Positions 37,413-50,892 of a stretch of 64,000 bases of DNA are shown here, piece after piece. Position 1 is the first letter of the stretch. Each line of letters starts with the position of its first letter. The DNA is taken from contig NZ_JQNI01000002.1 of assembly GCF_000745175.1 (NCBI RefSeq), positions 2,208,001 to 2,272,000 of the forward strand, in the 5' to 3' direction. The notes under the pieces are model-generated. The model did not search any database. It worked only from the letters and a program-made list of their open reading frames with translations, and was not told the origin of the DNA. The position numbers were made by a program, and so were the translations under genes. Source of the DNA: Deinococcus sp. YIM 77859. Lineage in GTDB: Bacteria > Deinococcota > Deinococci > Deinococcales > Deinococcaceae.

Positions 37413-37883
37413 ATGAACAAGATGCTTGCGATTGCCGCTCTCGGGACCGTCGCCCTCAGTTCGTGCAGCGTCTTCGGCACCCGCAGCGCTGCCGTCTCCG
37501 GTCAGCTGCAGGGTTTTAGCCCCAACCAGAACCTCGGCCTGGCGGTGGTGGGCTTTAACAATGGCCAGTACACCGCCGACGGCACCCAGCCGCAGCTGAT
37601 CGACAAGTTCCTGACCGGCGGCTATACCCTCACTCTGCCCCGGAATGTCCCTTACGGCACCTACCGAGTGATTGTCTTCCGAGACGCCAACAATGATGGC
37701 CGCTTCAACACCGGCGACGTGGTGCTGAGCCGCGACAACGGCAAGCTGCTGGTGTACGCCGGACGTGACAACGACTTTTTTAGCGGCACCAAGTACGGCT
37801 GGAACATCTACAACACGGCGACCCGTGAGGTGCAGACGACCATCCTCAACAACTACGACCTCCAGGCGGTGGGCGCACAGTAG
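37413..37883 (+). CDS. Lipoprotein with a calcium-binding-like loop
   Basis: The 156-residue protein has a lipoprotein signal peptide with lipobox LSSC (MNKMLAIAALGTVALSSCSV). The mature part is beta-rich and contains FRDANNDGRFNTGDVVL, a DxNxDG loop of dockerin/EF-hand type that may bind calcium. AAGGAGG precedes the ATG. It is alone on the plus strand between two minus-strand genes. No precise family is recognised; envelope location is likely. Confidence 0.75.
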   Translation: MNKMLAIAALGTVALSSCSVFGTRSAAVSGQLQGFSPNQNLGLAVVGFNNGQYTADGTQPQLIDKFLTGGYTLTLPRNVPYGTYRVIVFRDANNDGRFNTGDVVLSRDNGKLLVYAGRDNDFFSGTKYGWNIYNTATREVQTTILNNYDLQAVGAQ

Positions 37884-37944
37884 TCGAGTACACCGCACGA
37901 AGGGGGAGGGGTTCGCCTCCCTCTTCTTTGGCCCCTCTGGAGGG

Positions 37945-38496
<552 letters not shown>

Positions 38497-38513
38497 AGCG
38501 CGCAGGGTATAGC

Positions 38514-38885
38514 CTACCACGAGGCGGGGAGTGCCCCAAGGGGGCCTTGCAAGCCTTTCCCATCAAACAGGAAGAACTTGCCGGACGAGGATTGGGTCAA
38601 GACGTAGGTGGTGTTTTCGTCCTGCCGAAAGACACACTGCGGCACGGAAGCGGGCAGGTCGACAAGAAGCGCGGGGACACAGGGTGTGGGCGAGGAATAC
38701 GGCGTGTTCGTCACGCTCCGTTTGATTTCTGCCAGAGTGGCCGCGTGTCGGGCGAGTTGTTGGGCTTGGGTGGAGACTGCGCCCCGTTGAGCCTGGAGGA
38801 GGCTTAACAGGAACAGTGCGGACAGCAGGCCCAGCAGGGTCGCTGCGGCCAGTAGCTCAAGCAGGGTTAGACCTTGGCTCTTCAT
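38514..38885 (-). CDS. Type IV pilin-like prepilin protein
   Basis: The 123-residue protein starts MKSQGLTLLELLAAATLLGL, a class III prepilin signal: peptidase site at Gly, then a hydrophobic helix with Glu at +5. The rest is short and holds two cysteines (SPTPCVPALL and SVPQCVFRQD) that could form the pilin disulfide loop. The start overlaps the end of the O-antigen-ligase-like gene by 29 bp. It is probably a minor pilin or pseudopilin. Confidence 0.78.
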   Translation of the reverse strand: MKSQGLTLLELLAAATLLGLLSALFLLSLLQAQRGAVSTQAQQLARHAATLAEIKRSVTNTPYSSPTPCVPALLVDLPASVPQCVFRQDENTTYVLTQSSSGKFFLFDGKGLQGPLGALPASW

Positions 38886-40254
38886 AGGCGTTTCTGTGCG
38901 GGCCAGAGCGTAGGGGAACCACATCCGCCAGCGCTGTTCCGAGGAGAAGAAAAAAGAGGGGCGTGACCGTGGCCACATAGAACCAGGCGGTGAGGAACAC
39001 GGTGTAGGGCAAAACGGCAACAAGCAGGGGGATCAAGGCTGAGGGTTCCTGTTGCCACACCCTCCACAAGAAGAGAGCCGCTGTGAGGAGGGCGAGGGCG
39101 GCGCCTACAAAGCCGTGGGCATACACCTCATCAAGCCAGATGTTGTGGGGGTGGACATAGATAACATGAACATACTGCCGGTCCTTTTGGAGAGGGTTGA
39201 TCAGATAAAATCCTGGCCAGGCCGGCTCGGCATGGTAGTTGCTGTCCAATCCCAGTTCTGACCTCAGGAGTGCGCTGATTTCTGAGGGGCTCAGGTGCTC
39301 ATAGACGGCGGAGGCAAAGGTTTCATCCCCCCAGCCCAGGAGGGGCCTCGTCTGCGCCGCGCGCCAGGCGGCTCGCCAGAGGTAGAGCCGCGTGGTGAAG
39401 GTTTGGGTCGAGCCGTAGTCCTTGAAGTGGGGGGGCAAAAGGCCAAGGGCTTTACTCTGGGCCGTGATGAGGGGGGGGAAGGCCACCGTACTCACGGCAA
39501 AGAGGCTTGCGGTCAGCAGTGGGAGAACCCAAGCCCTGCGAAAGATACCGAGCAGCAACCACAGGGCCAGACCCAGGGCCACACCGAGCGTGGCAGCCGT
39601 GTTGGTGCAGAGCGAGACCCCCAGGAGTCCGGAGAGAAGCCAGCTCCAAAACCAGAGGGTGCGTGGCCGCCGGCGAAAGAAAAACACGGGGGCAAGCGCC
39701 ATGATGGCAAACCATCCGCCCAGGTGCTGACGCAAGCCGACCGTGCCAGCAGGGTAGGTCATGCGGGGCGAAGAGATCAGGTGGGCGAGCGGTCGCCACC
39801 CCACGGCCTCGGCAAGAGCGAGCACAAACATAGCGAGTGTGGTGAGGGCACACGCGCGAATCACCAGTTCGACCGGCGCAGAGCGGGCATACAGGGCCGC
39901 TGCCCCCAGACAGAGCAGCAGCATCAGGGCACCGAACTGGGAGTAGGGCTGACCAAGCCAGGCAATCCAGGGAAGAGGCGAGGTTGCAGCGGAAAGGGCT
40001 ACCCAAAGGGCATATAGCAGGGTAAGTCCTCCCAGAAGGCCGAGGCGTGGCGGGTGGCGGCGAAGGTACTCGGTCACCGTCATGCCCCTGCCCTGCAAGG
40101 CCACGGCTCCGAGCGTTCCCAAAAACACCAGGCCCAGCAGCAGCCAGAAGCGGAGGGGGTACAGACTGGCCTGGGGAACGGCTACGGCAGCAGGCCAAAA
40201 GGAGAGGCAAAACAGAGGAACGAACAGGGCCAGGGCCAACCGGAACAGGGACAT
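38857..40254 (-). CDS. O-antigen ligase-like polytopic membrane protein
   Basis: The 465-residue protein has about eleven membrane helices and a large extracytoplasmic loop between LYLWRAAWRAAQTRPLLGWG and YVHVIYVHPHNIWLDEVYAH, the hallmark of the Wzy/WaaL/PilO superfamily (the conserved arginine-rich and histidine segments HNIWLD are seen). Placed between a major pilin and a minor pilin, it most likely transfers a glycan to pilin, but O-antigen or exopolysaccharide ligation is also possible. Confidence 0.8.
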   Translation of the reverse strand: MSLFRLALALFVPLFCLSFWPAAVAVPQASLYPLRFWLLLGLVFLGTLGAVALQGRGMTVTEYLRRHPPRLGLLGGLTLLYALWVALSAATSPLPWIAWLGQPYSQFGALMLLLCLGAAALYARSAPVELVIRACALTTLAMFVLALAEAVGWRPLAHLISSPRMTYPAGTVGLRQHLGGWFAIMALAPVFFFRRRPRTLWFWSWLLSGLLGVSLCTNTAATLGVALGLALWLLLGIFRRAWVLPLLTASLFAVSTVAFPPLITAQSKALGLLPPHFKDYGSTQTFTTRLYLWRAAWRAAQTRPLLGWGDETFASAVYEHLSPSEISALLRSELGLDSNYHAEPAWPGFYLINPLQKDRQYVHVIYVHPHNIWLDEVYAHGFVGAALALLTAALFLWRVWQQEPSALIPLLVAVLPYTVFLTAWFYVATVTPLFFLLLGTALADVVPLRSGPHRNAYEEPRSNPA

Positions 40255-40264
40255 GAACTCCTCG

Positions 40265-40295
40265 AGAAAAGAAAAAGCCCCGCTGAGACGGGGCT
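40265..40295 (-). terminator. Terminator after the major pilin gene
   Basis: On the minus strand AGCCCCG and CGGGGCT (arms 40276-40282 and 40289-40295) form a 7-bp stem with a 6-nt loop followed by a T-rich stretch. It ends the pilin mRNA and likely separates its high expression from the ligase gene. Confidence 0.8.
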
Positions 40296-40313
40296 GGAGA
40301 AGAAGCTGAGGCC

Positions 40314-40703
<390 letters not shown>

Positions 40704-41037
40704 GGTCTCTCCTCTGGGGGCCTTCGGGTTAAGGAATCGGGAGAAGTCCCTCGGGCCGGGAATGGCGTTGCAGGTGCGGGTATCTCCCGTCCTTGCTGAG
40801 ATGAGGGTATTCAGGAGGCCCTAACAGGACTCTTACGTTCCGGGCGGGCGGTGGGGGTGTTGGGGGAGGGGGGACAGTGGTATGATGCTCGGCAGTTCGG
40901 CCCGGGAGCTGCCCCGCTGGGGAGGTTCTGGGCGAATGGGGCCACTTGCCCCCAGCCTGACTTCACCGTTGTATGCGCGGCGCGCCCTGCTCTCCTAAGG
41001 GCGGCGCGTTCTCTTGCCGCGTGCCCGAAAGGCCTGC
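40704..41037. other. 334-bp divergent region between the pilin gene and dnaB
   Basis: No gene is seen. A -10-like TATGAT at 40881-40886 with a weak -35 near 40860 points toward dnaB, implying a 5' leader of about 145 nt. That leader has an inverted repeat (CGCGCCCT near 40981 with AGGGCGGCGCG near 40998) close to the start codon. The pilin side has no clear -35/-10 pair. Confidence 0.35.
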
Positions 41038-43518
41038 ATGGAACTGACACCACGCGTTCCCCCGCACAGCAATGAAGCAGAAATCAGCGTGCTGGGCAGC
41101 GTCCTGCTCGATAACGACACCCTGATTCAGCTCGGGGACACCCTCACGCCCGAGATGTTCTACCGCGAGGGCCACCGCAAGATCTTTGCGGCGATGCGCG
41201 CTCTGCAAGAACGGGGTGAGCCAGTCGACCTGGTGACCCTGAGTGAGGACCTGCGCGTGAAGGGCCAGCTTGATGAGGTGGGCGGCCTCACGTACCTCAT
41301 TGGTCTCTCGGATCAGGTGCCGACTGCTGCCTACGCAGAGCACTACGCCCGCATCGTGCAGGAAAAGCACACCCTGCGGCAACTCATCAGCGCCTCGGGC
41401 AAGGCGATGCAGCTCGCCTACGACGGGCAGCTGCCGCTAGAGGACCTGCTCGACCGGGCCGAGAAGCTGATTTTCGAGGTGGCTGAGCAGAAGAAGGGGA
41501 GCGAGTCGTATCAGGCGATGGGCGAGATCGTCCACGACACCTTCGAGTACATCACCCTGCTGCATCAGAACAAGGGCATTCCCGACGGGGTGAGCAGCGG
41601 TTTTCGCGACCTCGACGAGCAGATTTCGGGGTTCCAGAAGGGGAGCCTGAACGTGCTGGCGGCCAGGCCGAGTATGGGCAAGTGCGTGACGGCAGACACG
41701 CTGATCGACGTGCCGGGTACCGGGGAGCGGATCACGGTGGAGGCGTTTGTGCGGCGGCGGTTGCCGACGGTGCTCAGTGTGACGCCGCAGGGAACCGTGC
41801 GTGAATCCCGGGTGGGTGCCTGGATCGATAGCGGCGTGAAGGCGGTGCGCCGGGTAACGACCCGCACGGGCCGTGTGGTGGAGACCACGCCGCACCATCC
41901 TTTTCTGGGTGTGGACGGCTGGACGCCCCTGTACGACCTGAGGGTGGGAGACCGCATCGCCGTGCCCCGCGCTGTGCCCGTGTTCGGTACGGAGGATGCC
42001 CTGAGCCCGCAGCGGGTGCGCCTGCTCGCCTACCTGCTGGCGGAAGGCGGCCTGACGCAGAGTCACCCCCGCTGGACGAACGCGGACCCGGCATTGGTGG
42101 AGGATTTCCGTGCCTGCCTCGCCGCCGAGTTTCCAGAGGTGGAGATGGTGGCCGACGCGCCAACGGCTACTGACGACCGCCTGAGCTGTCGCTGGCCGCC
42201 GGGCGAGCGCCAGGACCGGCTCAGTCCCCTCACGGAGTGGCTGCGGGACCTGGGCGTATGGGGTCGGCGGGCAGAAGAGAAGCGCTTCCCGGACGTCGTC
42301 TGGACGCTCACCCGCGAGTCCCTGGCCGCCTTCCTGCGCGTGCTTCTGAGTTGTGACGGGACCGTCTCTGCCCTGGCCGACAAGCCCCGCATCGAGTTCA
42401 CCGTGATGAGTGAGGCGCTGGCCCGCGACGTTCACCACGCCCTGGTGCGCTTCGGCATCGTGAGCGAGCTGTGGCGCCAGGGGGAGCGTTCCTGGCGGGT
42501 GGAGATCACCGAGGAACGCAGCGTCGCGGACTACCAGATGCAGGTTGGGTGGCTGGGTGAAAAGGCCCGGCGGGATATCTCGCTGAGTGCCGGGGCGTGG
42601 GGCTACGTACGGCATGCGGCGGGAGAGCGGAATGCGCTCGCCTGTGCCGCCCGCTCCGCCGCCGTGCTGGACGGTCCGCCCCTGACCCCGTTGGGTCACG
42701 GCGACCTGTACTGGGATGACATCGTGAGCATCGAGGACGTGGGTGAGCGGCAGGTGTACGACCTCACCGTGCCGGGGGACGCGAACTTCATCGCGGCGGA
42801 CATCTGCCTGCACAACACGGCCTTTGCTCTCTCCATCGCTCAGAATGTCGCCCTCCGCGCTGAGAAGACCGTCGCGGTGTTCAGCCTGGAGATGCCCAGC
42901 GTGCAGCTGGCCCTCCGGATGCTGTGCAGCGAGGCGCGGGTTGATATGAACCGGATTCGCTCAGGGCAGCTGAACGAGCGGGATTTCGAGCGTCTTGCGC
43001 ACGCGGCGGGGCGACTGGCGGAAGCGCCCATGGTGATCGATGACGAGCCGGACCTCACCCTCAACGCCCTGCGGAGTAAGCTGCGGCGGATTGCGGCCCA
43101 GTACGGGGAATTGGGCCTGGTGGTGATCGATTACCTGCAGCTGATGTCGGGCGGCAAGAACAGCGGCGGCGGCGACAACCGCCAACAGGAGATCAGTGCG
43201 ATTTCGCGTGGGCTCAAAGGCATCGCGCGTGAGATGAATGTGCCGGTGATTGTCCTCAGTCAGCTGAGCCGTGCGGTGGAGCAGCGGCCAAATCACAGGC
43301 CCATGCTGTCGGATTTGAGAGAATCAGGTGCCATCGAACAGGACGCGGATATTGTGATGTTTATTTACCGGGACGAGTACTACAACAAGGACACCGATCA
43401 GCAGGGGATTGCCGAAATCATCATTGGCAAACAGCGCAACGGTCCTGTGGGAACGGTGAAACTGCAGTTTCATAGCGCGCACGTGCGCTTCAACGATCTC
43501 GCGCCGGAGGGTGTCTGA
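41038..43518 (+). CDS. dnaB: Replicative DNA helicase DnaB containing an intein
   Basis: The 826-residue precursor codes DnaB in two exteins (together 448 residues, the normal length). The N-terminal domain starts VPPHSNEAEISVLGSVLLDN; the RecA-like domain has its P-loop split as ARPSMGK / TAFALSIAQ, and downstream VVIDYLQLMSGG (Walker B) and the SQLSRAVEQRPNHRPMLSDL block are present. The intein sits exactly between Lys and Thr of GKT, so splicing is required for helicase function. The start ATG follows AAAGG. It overlaps the Nudix gene at its stop (TGATG). Confidence 0.95.
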   Translation: MELTPRVPPHSNEAEISVLGSVLLDNDTLIQLGDTLTPEMFYREGHRKIFAAMRALQERGEPVDLVTLSEDLRVKGQLDEVGGLTYLIGLSDQVPTAAYAEHYARIVQEKHTLRQLISASGKAMQLAYDGQLPLEDLLDRAEKLIFEVAEQKKGSESYQAMGEIVHDTFEYITLLHQNKGIPDGVSSGFRDLDEQISGFQKGSLNVLAARPSMGKCVTADTLIDVPGTGERITVEAFVRRRLPTVLSVTPQGTVRESRVGAWIDSGVKAVRRVTTRTGRVVETTPHHPFLGVDGWTPLYDLRVGDRIAVPRAVPVFGTEDALSPQRVRLLAYLLAEGGLTQSHPRWTNADPALVEDFRACLAAEFPEVEMVADAPTATDDRLSCRWPPGERQDRLSPLTEWLRDLGVWGRRAEEKRFPDVVWTLTRESLAAFLRVLLSCDGTVSALADKPRIEFTVMSEALARDVHHALVRFGIVSELWRQGERSWRVEITEERSVADYQMQVGWLGEKARRDISLSAGAWGYVRHAAGERNALACAARSAAVLDGPPLTPLGHGDLYWDDIVSIEDVGERQVYDLTVPGDANFIAADICLHNTAFALSIAQNVALRAEKTVAVFSLEMPSVQLALRMLCSEARVDMNRIRSGQLNERDFERLAHAAGRLAEAPMVIDDEPDLTLNALRSKLRRIAAQYGELGLVVIDYLQLMSGGKNSGGGDNRQQEISAISRGLKGIAREMNVPVIVLSQLSRAVEQRPNHRPMLSDLRESGAIEQDADIVMFIYRDEYYNKDTDQQGIAEIIIGKQRNGPVGTVKLQFHSAHVRFNDLAPEGV
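41683..42816 (+). mobile_element. DnaB intein with LAGLIDADG homing endonuclease
   Basis: A 378-residue intein starts with Cys (CVTADTLIDVPGTGERITVE), has block B TTPHHPFLGVDGWTPL (TxxH), ends with VPGDANFIAADICLHN (His-Asn) and is followed by Thr as +1 nucleophile, so all splicing residues are present. The middle carries two dodecapeptide-like motifs, RLLAYLLAEGG and FLRVLLSCDG, of a LAGLIDADG endonuclease. It reads in frame with DnaB throughout and its base composition matches the host gene, suggesting long residence. Confidence 0.93.
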
Positions 43519-44213
43519 TGCCGGAGGACGTAAAGCTGACCCCCGGCAACGCGGGTGGGCAGCGGCGACGGCGGCGGCGTCGGGGTGGGCGCGGAGCTGG
43601 TCAGGGAGGAACAGGTCAGGCGAGCCCGGCGGCTTCAGCGACCAAAGGAGTGAACGTCCCGGTTCCCGCTCCACCCAGCAAGCGGGGGCACAAGCGGCCG
43701 CTTGCCGAGCCGCGCATTGGCGTGGGCTGCGTCGTGCTGCGCGGCGAAGAAATCCTGCTGGTGCGTGAGCGGGGCCGTTGGTCCCTGCCCAAGGGAGGGC
43801 TGGAGGCCGGAGAACTTGTGCAGGAGGGCGCGCGGCGCGAGACCTACGAGGAAACCGGTCTGGTGGTCGAACTGCGCGACCTGGCCTTTATCGTGGAGTT
43901 TCAGGCGCAGACCTGGGGGCATCACCTCCAGTTTTTCTACACCGGGCGCGAGGTCGGAGGCATGCTGGGGCCGCGCGACCCCGACCGCGACGTACAGGAG
44001 GCGCGTTTCGTTCCTATTCGTCAGCTGCGTGAATTCATCCGTTTCCGGCCCCGGCTGGTGGCACTGGAAACCTGGTTGCGCGAGCGGCGGCCCCGCCACT
44101 TCGTGTTTAACCTCGACAAGGAGCCCGCGATGCTCCGTAAGCGGCGGCGGGTCGGCGTCGGGGCGGTGGAGCCGGACCTGACGGATGTCCCCACCGACGA
44201 GGCTGATCTTTGA
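43518..44213 (+). CDS. Nudix hydrolase with basic N-terminal extension
   Basis: The 231-residue protein has a complete Nudix box, GGLEAGELVQEGARRETYEE followed by TGL, within a Nudix domain (about residues 65-190). It hydrolyses a nucleoside diphosphate linked to another group; the substrate is unknown. The first 60 residues are a low-complexity extension with an arginine run (QRRRRRRRGGRGAGQ), possibly nucleic-acid binding. The C-terminal tail is basic and then acidic. It is coupled to dnaB by a TGATG overlap. Deinococcus genomes carry many Nudix genes. Confidence 0.88.
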   Translation: MPEDVKLTPGNAGGQRRRRRRRGGRGAGQGGTGQASPAASATKGVNVPVPAPPSKRGHKRPLAEPRIGVGCVVLRGEEILLVRERGRWSLPKGGLEAGELVQEGARRETYEETGLVVELRDLAFIVEFQAQTWGHHLQFFYTGREVGGMLGPRDPDRDVQEARFVPIRQLREFIRFRPRLVALETWLRERRPRHFVFNLDKEPAMLRKRRRVGVGAVEPDLTDVPTDEADL

Positions 44214-44279
44214 CCCGCAGCGTCAAAACTGCGTGCAGGAGGGGCTGCTTCCCCCTCTTGTTTCTGCTATCATCAGAAT

Positions 44280-44483
44280 ATGAAGCGGGCATTACGTATA
44301 AAAGAGCCTTCTCCTGCCAGTGGACGCGGGTACGCCCACGTCTGCCCTTCCTGTGGACAGTCCCTGGTCCTCTACGACCTGCGCGACGGCGACCAGGCCT
44401 ACTGGTGCGAGCCCTGCGGCAAGGGCCACCGCGCCGGAGAGCTGCCAGAGGGCGCGCTGAGGCCCCTGCCCCACGCGGGCTGA
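44280..44483 (+). CDS. Small zinc-ribbon protein
   Basis: The 67-residue protein has two CxxC pairs, AHVCPSCGQSLVLYD and QAYWCEPCGKGHRAG, which should bind one zinc ion. TATCAT (44268-44273) ends six bases before the ATG, implying a leaderless mRNA. It stands alone between the Nudix and SDR genes, followed by a GCCCCT/AGGGGC hairpin (44493-44516). Role unknown. Confidence 0.72.
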   Translation: MKRALRIKEPSPASGRGYAHVCPSCGQSLVLYDLRDGDQAYWCEPCGKGHRAGELPEGALRPLPHAG

Positions 44484-44530
44484 GCGGGTTCGGCCCCTGC
44501 CTCTTTCGGTAGGGGCGGTATGCTGAAGGT

Positions 44531-45244
44531 ATGGCCCATGCCTCTGCCCTTCCCCCTGCCCCCGGCCCGCTGCTCGGCGGGCAGGTCATCGCTGTGACGG
44601 GTGCCGACCAGGGGTACGGCCGAGCGATCAGCGCCGCGCTGGCCCGCGCGGGTGCGAGTGTCGTCTTGATCGGCGGGAACAGCGAGACGCTCGCGGGTGC
44701 AGCCAGCGCCCTGGAACTGGCGGGCGGTACCGCCATCCCGATCAAGGCGGATGTGAGCGTGCCCCTGGACTGGATCAGCGCACAAACCCGCATCCTAGAG
44801 ATTTTTGGCGCCCTGCACGGCATCGTACACCTGGCCGACAAGCGCACGCACACCAACTTCACGCTGCTCAGTGAGAACGAGTGGATGGATCTCTTTAGCT
44901 GCAACGTGAAAAGCAGCGTTGCCATCGCCCAGATTGTGCGCCGCCGCCAAACCGGGGCCTGGCTGACTCTCGTGGGGCCGCACCTGGACGAGCCGGGTCT
45001 GCAGGCGCACCCCCAGCGCGGGGCGCTGCGCGGCCTGGTTGAGCATGCCCACGACGAGGACTTGCGCGTGAACCTGGTGCTGCCCTCGCGGGCCAGCAGC
45101 GGTGACGAGGCCCTGGACCGTCCGTTGGCTGACGCGGTGCTGGCCCTCGCTATGCCGTCCCTGCGCCACCTGCGCGGCGCGGTGTTGGAGGTGCCGCTGC
45201 CCCCGGTGCCCAAACTCAGGGTCACGGAAGTGAACAGCCGGTGA
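44531..45244 (+). CDS. SDR-fold protein lacking the catalytic YxxxK
   Basis: The 237-residue protein has a short-chain dehydrogenase Rossmann fold: VIAVTGADQGYGRAISAALA carries the TGxxxGxG cofactor loop and NEWMDLFSCNVKSSVAIAQI a NxxS-like helix. Where the family has the active-site Tyr and Lys (YxxxK), this protein reads VGPHLDEPGLQAHPQRGALR, without them, so it is probably not a standard oxidoreductase. TATGCT (44519-44524) ends six bases before the ATG. It lies 1 bp upstream of nrdR. Confidence 0.75.
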   Translation: MAHASALPPAPGPLLGGQVIAVTGADQGYGRAISAALARAGASVVLIGGNSETLAGAASALELAGGTAIPIKADVSVPLDWISAQTRILEIFGALHGIVHLADKRTHTNFTLLSENEWMDLFSCNVKSSVAIAQIVRRRQTGAWLTLVGPHLDEPGLQAHPQRGALRGLVEHAHDEDLRVNLVLPSRASSGDEALDRPLADAVLALAMPSLRHLRGAVLEVPLPPVPKLRVTEVNSR

Positions 45245-45254
45245 GGTGCTGGGT

Positions 45255-45707
<453 letters not shown>

Positions 45708-45710
45708 GGC

Positions 45711-46856
45711 TCATAGCCGCTCGATCACCGTTGCCGTGGCCATCCCGTGCCCGATGCACATCACCTGAAGGCCCAGCGTTCCCCCGGTGGCCTCTAGTCC
45801 GGCGAGCATCTTGGCGGTGAGCCCTGCGCCGCTTGCGCCCAGCGGGTGCCCGTGGGCGATGGCGCCGCCCCAGGGATTCACCTTTGCCGGATCGGCGCCC
45901 AGCTCGTGCATCCAGGCGAGGACGACGGAGGCAAAAGCCTCGTTGATCTCGATCCAGTCGAGGTCCGCGAGGGTGAGGCCGCTCTTGGCCAGGGCCCGGC
46001 GGGTGGCGGGCAAGACGCCCATCAGTTGCAGGGTGGGGTCATCCCCCACCGCAACCCGAGCGCGAAAGCGGGCACGAGGACGCAGGCCGTCTGCCAGGGC
46101 CGCCTCCCGGTCTCCCACCAGCACCGCTGCCGCCCCGTCGCTGATCTGGCTGGCGTTTCCGGCGGTTATCACGCCGTTTTTGCGGAAGGCGGGTTTCAGG
46201 GCGGCCATCTTCTCGGGGGAGACCTGCTCGCGCACGCCCTCGTCATACGTCAGGGTGAAAGCTTCACCCTCCGCATTCAGGCCGGGCGCGGGCAACAGTT
46301 CGGCGTGGAGGCTGCGGCTGGCTGCGGCGCGGCGGTGGCTCTCGGCCGAGTAGGCGTCAAGGTCGGCGCGGCTGAAGCCCCAGCGCTCCGCGATGCGTTC
46401 CGCGCTCTCGCCCTGGTGAATGAGGTTGACCTTGCCCAGCAGCTCGGGGTTCAGCCGCTCAAAGCCGCCGCCGATATCGCTGAACATCGGCGTGCGGGTC
46501 ATGGACTCGACGCCCGCTCCCACCGCGTACGTCTGATCGCCGGCGTCTACGCCCTGGGCGGCAAAGTGAATCGCCTGCTGCCCGCTGCCGCACATGCGGT
46601 TGAGGCTGACCGCCGGAACCTCCTGCGGAAAGCCCGCCAGCATCACCGCGAGGCGACCGATGTTCGCGCCCTGTTCGCCCGTCTGGGTGACGGCCCCGGT
46701 CACCACGTCCTCCACTCGGGCAGGATCGAGTCCGGCGCGGTCCATAAGCCCCCTTAAGGCCAAGGCCAGCAGCGCGTCGGGCCGCACCTCGCGGTAGGCG
46801 CCGCCACGCCGAGCGTAGGGGGTACGAACAGCTTCCAGAATCACGGCTTCGCTCAT
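45711..46856 (-). CDS. Acetyl-CoA C-acyltransferase (thiolase)
   Basis: The 381-residue enzyme cleaves 3-ketoacyl-CoA with CoA. Active-site residues are in [19 protein letters not shown] (nucleophile Cys near 89), [16 protein letters not shown] (His) and [15 protein letters not shown] (second Cys). Its ATG overlaps the stop of the upstream SDR gene. As the last gene of a transporter operon for hydrophobic amino acids, it may finish degradation of a branched-chain or related acyl-CoA. Confidence 0.93.
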   Translation of the reverse strand: MSEAVILEAVRTPYARRGGAYREVRPDALLALALRGLMDRAGLDPARVEDVVTGAVTQTGEQGANIGRLAVMLAGFPQEVPAVSLNRMCGSGQQAIHFAAQGVDAGDQTYAVGAGVESMTRTPMFSDIGGGFERLNPELLGKVNLIHQGESAERIAERWGFSRADLDAYSAESHRRAAASRSLHAELLPAPGLNAEGEAFTLTYDEGVREQVSPEKMAALKPAFRKNGVITAGNASQISDGAAAVLVGDREAALADGLRPRARFRARVAVGDDPTLQLMGVLPATRRALAKSGLTLADLDWIEINEAFASVVLAWMHELGADPAKVNPWGGAIAHGHPLGASGAGLTAKMLAGLEATGGTLGLQVMCIGHGMATATVIERL

Positions 46857-47614
46857 CGGGGGGCCATCCTGATCGCCCCGTCTAGCCGGATCGTCTCGCC
46901 ATTCAGCATGGGGTTTTCGAAGATCTGCCGCACCAGCCGGGCATACTCGTCCGGACGGCCCAGCCGGGGCGGGAAGGGCACCTGCGCGCCCAGCGAGCGC
47001 TGCACCTCCTGGGGCAACCCGGCGAGCATGGGCGTCTCAAAGATCCCCGGCGCAACGGTCATCACGCGGATGCCGCCCCGCGCGAGATCACGGGCGAGGG
47101 GAAGGGTCATCCCGGCCACTCCCGCCTTGCTCGCCGCGTAGGCCACCTGCCCGATCTGACCGTCAAAGGCCGCGACAGAAGCTGTGTTCACGATCACGCC
47201 GCGCTCACCATCCTCGTTCGGGGTGTTGTCCAGCATGGCCTGGGCGGCGAGGCGCACCACGTTGAAGGTGCCGATCAGATTGACCCGGATCACGCGTTCG
47301 AACAGGTCGAGTGGGTGGGGACCGCGTTTTCCAGCGGTGACCTCGGCGGGGGCGATGCCCGCGCAGTTCACCGCGCCGTGCAGCCCACCGAAGTGTTCCC
47401 GCGCCGTGTTGATGGCGGCCTTCACGTCGTCTTCACTGGTGACGTCCGTGCGCTGGAAGAGGCCGCCCAGCTCGCGGGCAAGCGTCTCCCCGGCCTCGGC
47501 GTTCAGGTCGAGCAAGACGGGCTGCCCACCCGCCTGCGCCACCATGCGTGCGGTGCCCGCGCCCAGCCCGGACGCGCCGCCCGTAATCAGGACCGTCTTG
47601 CCGCTCAGGTTCAT
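46853..47614 (-). CDS. SDR-family 3-hydroxyacyl-CoA dehydrogenase-like protein
   Basis: The 253-residue SDR has the cofactor loop [20 protein letters not shown], the catalytic serine region [11 protein letters not shown] and the [11 protein letters not shown] active site. The sequence matches the HSD17B10/FadB2-like type that oxidises 3-hydroxyacyl-CoA, including 2-methyl-3-hydroxybutyryl-CoA of isoleucine breakdown. It is coupled to the thiolase gene, which would use its product. Confidence 0.88.
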   Translation of the reverse strand: MNLSGKTVLITGGASGLGAGTARMVAQAGGQPVLLDLNAEAGETLARELGGLFQRTDVTSEDDVKAAINTAREHFGGLHGAVNCAGIAPAEVTAGKRGPHPLDLFERVIRVNLIGTFNVVRLAAQAMLDNTPNEDGERGVIVNTASVAAFDGQIGQVAYAASKAGVAGMTLPLARDLARGGIRVMTVAPGIFETPMLAGLPQEVQRSLGAQVPFPPRLGRPDEYARLVRQIFENPMLNGETIRLDGAIRMAPR

Positions 47615-47697
47615 GCGTCCTCCTGTGATCGACTTGCGCCCGTTCTGGCGCCTCCCCGCAGCAAAACCCCCGCGCGGGGCGGGGAGAGAGGAGCCGG

Positions 47698-49541
<1,844 letters not shown>

Positions 49542-49560
49542 GGCAGGTCTAGAGGTCGAA

Positions 49561-49605
49561 GGTCAAACCGTCGGGAACCTCTTCAGGCCGTTAGACGGTT
49601 TGACC
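49561..49605. repeat. 12-bp inverted repeat between livK and livH
   Basis: GGTCAAACCGTC (49561-49572) and GACGGTTTGACC (49594-49605) are perfect inverted copies with a 21-nt loop. Part of the sequence is repeated again at 49605-49616 (GTTAGACCGTC). It may trim the mRNA so that the binding protein gene livK is expressed above the permeases, as is common for ABC importers. Confidence 0.55.
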
Positions 49606-49617
49606 GTTAGACCGTCC

Positions 49618-50847
<1,230 letters not shown>

Positions 50848-50892
50848 TCCTCCCGGTGGGATCTTTGTGCTGATGGCGACGGGCCCGCTCCC

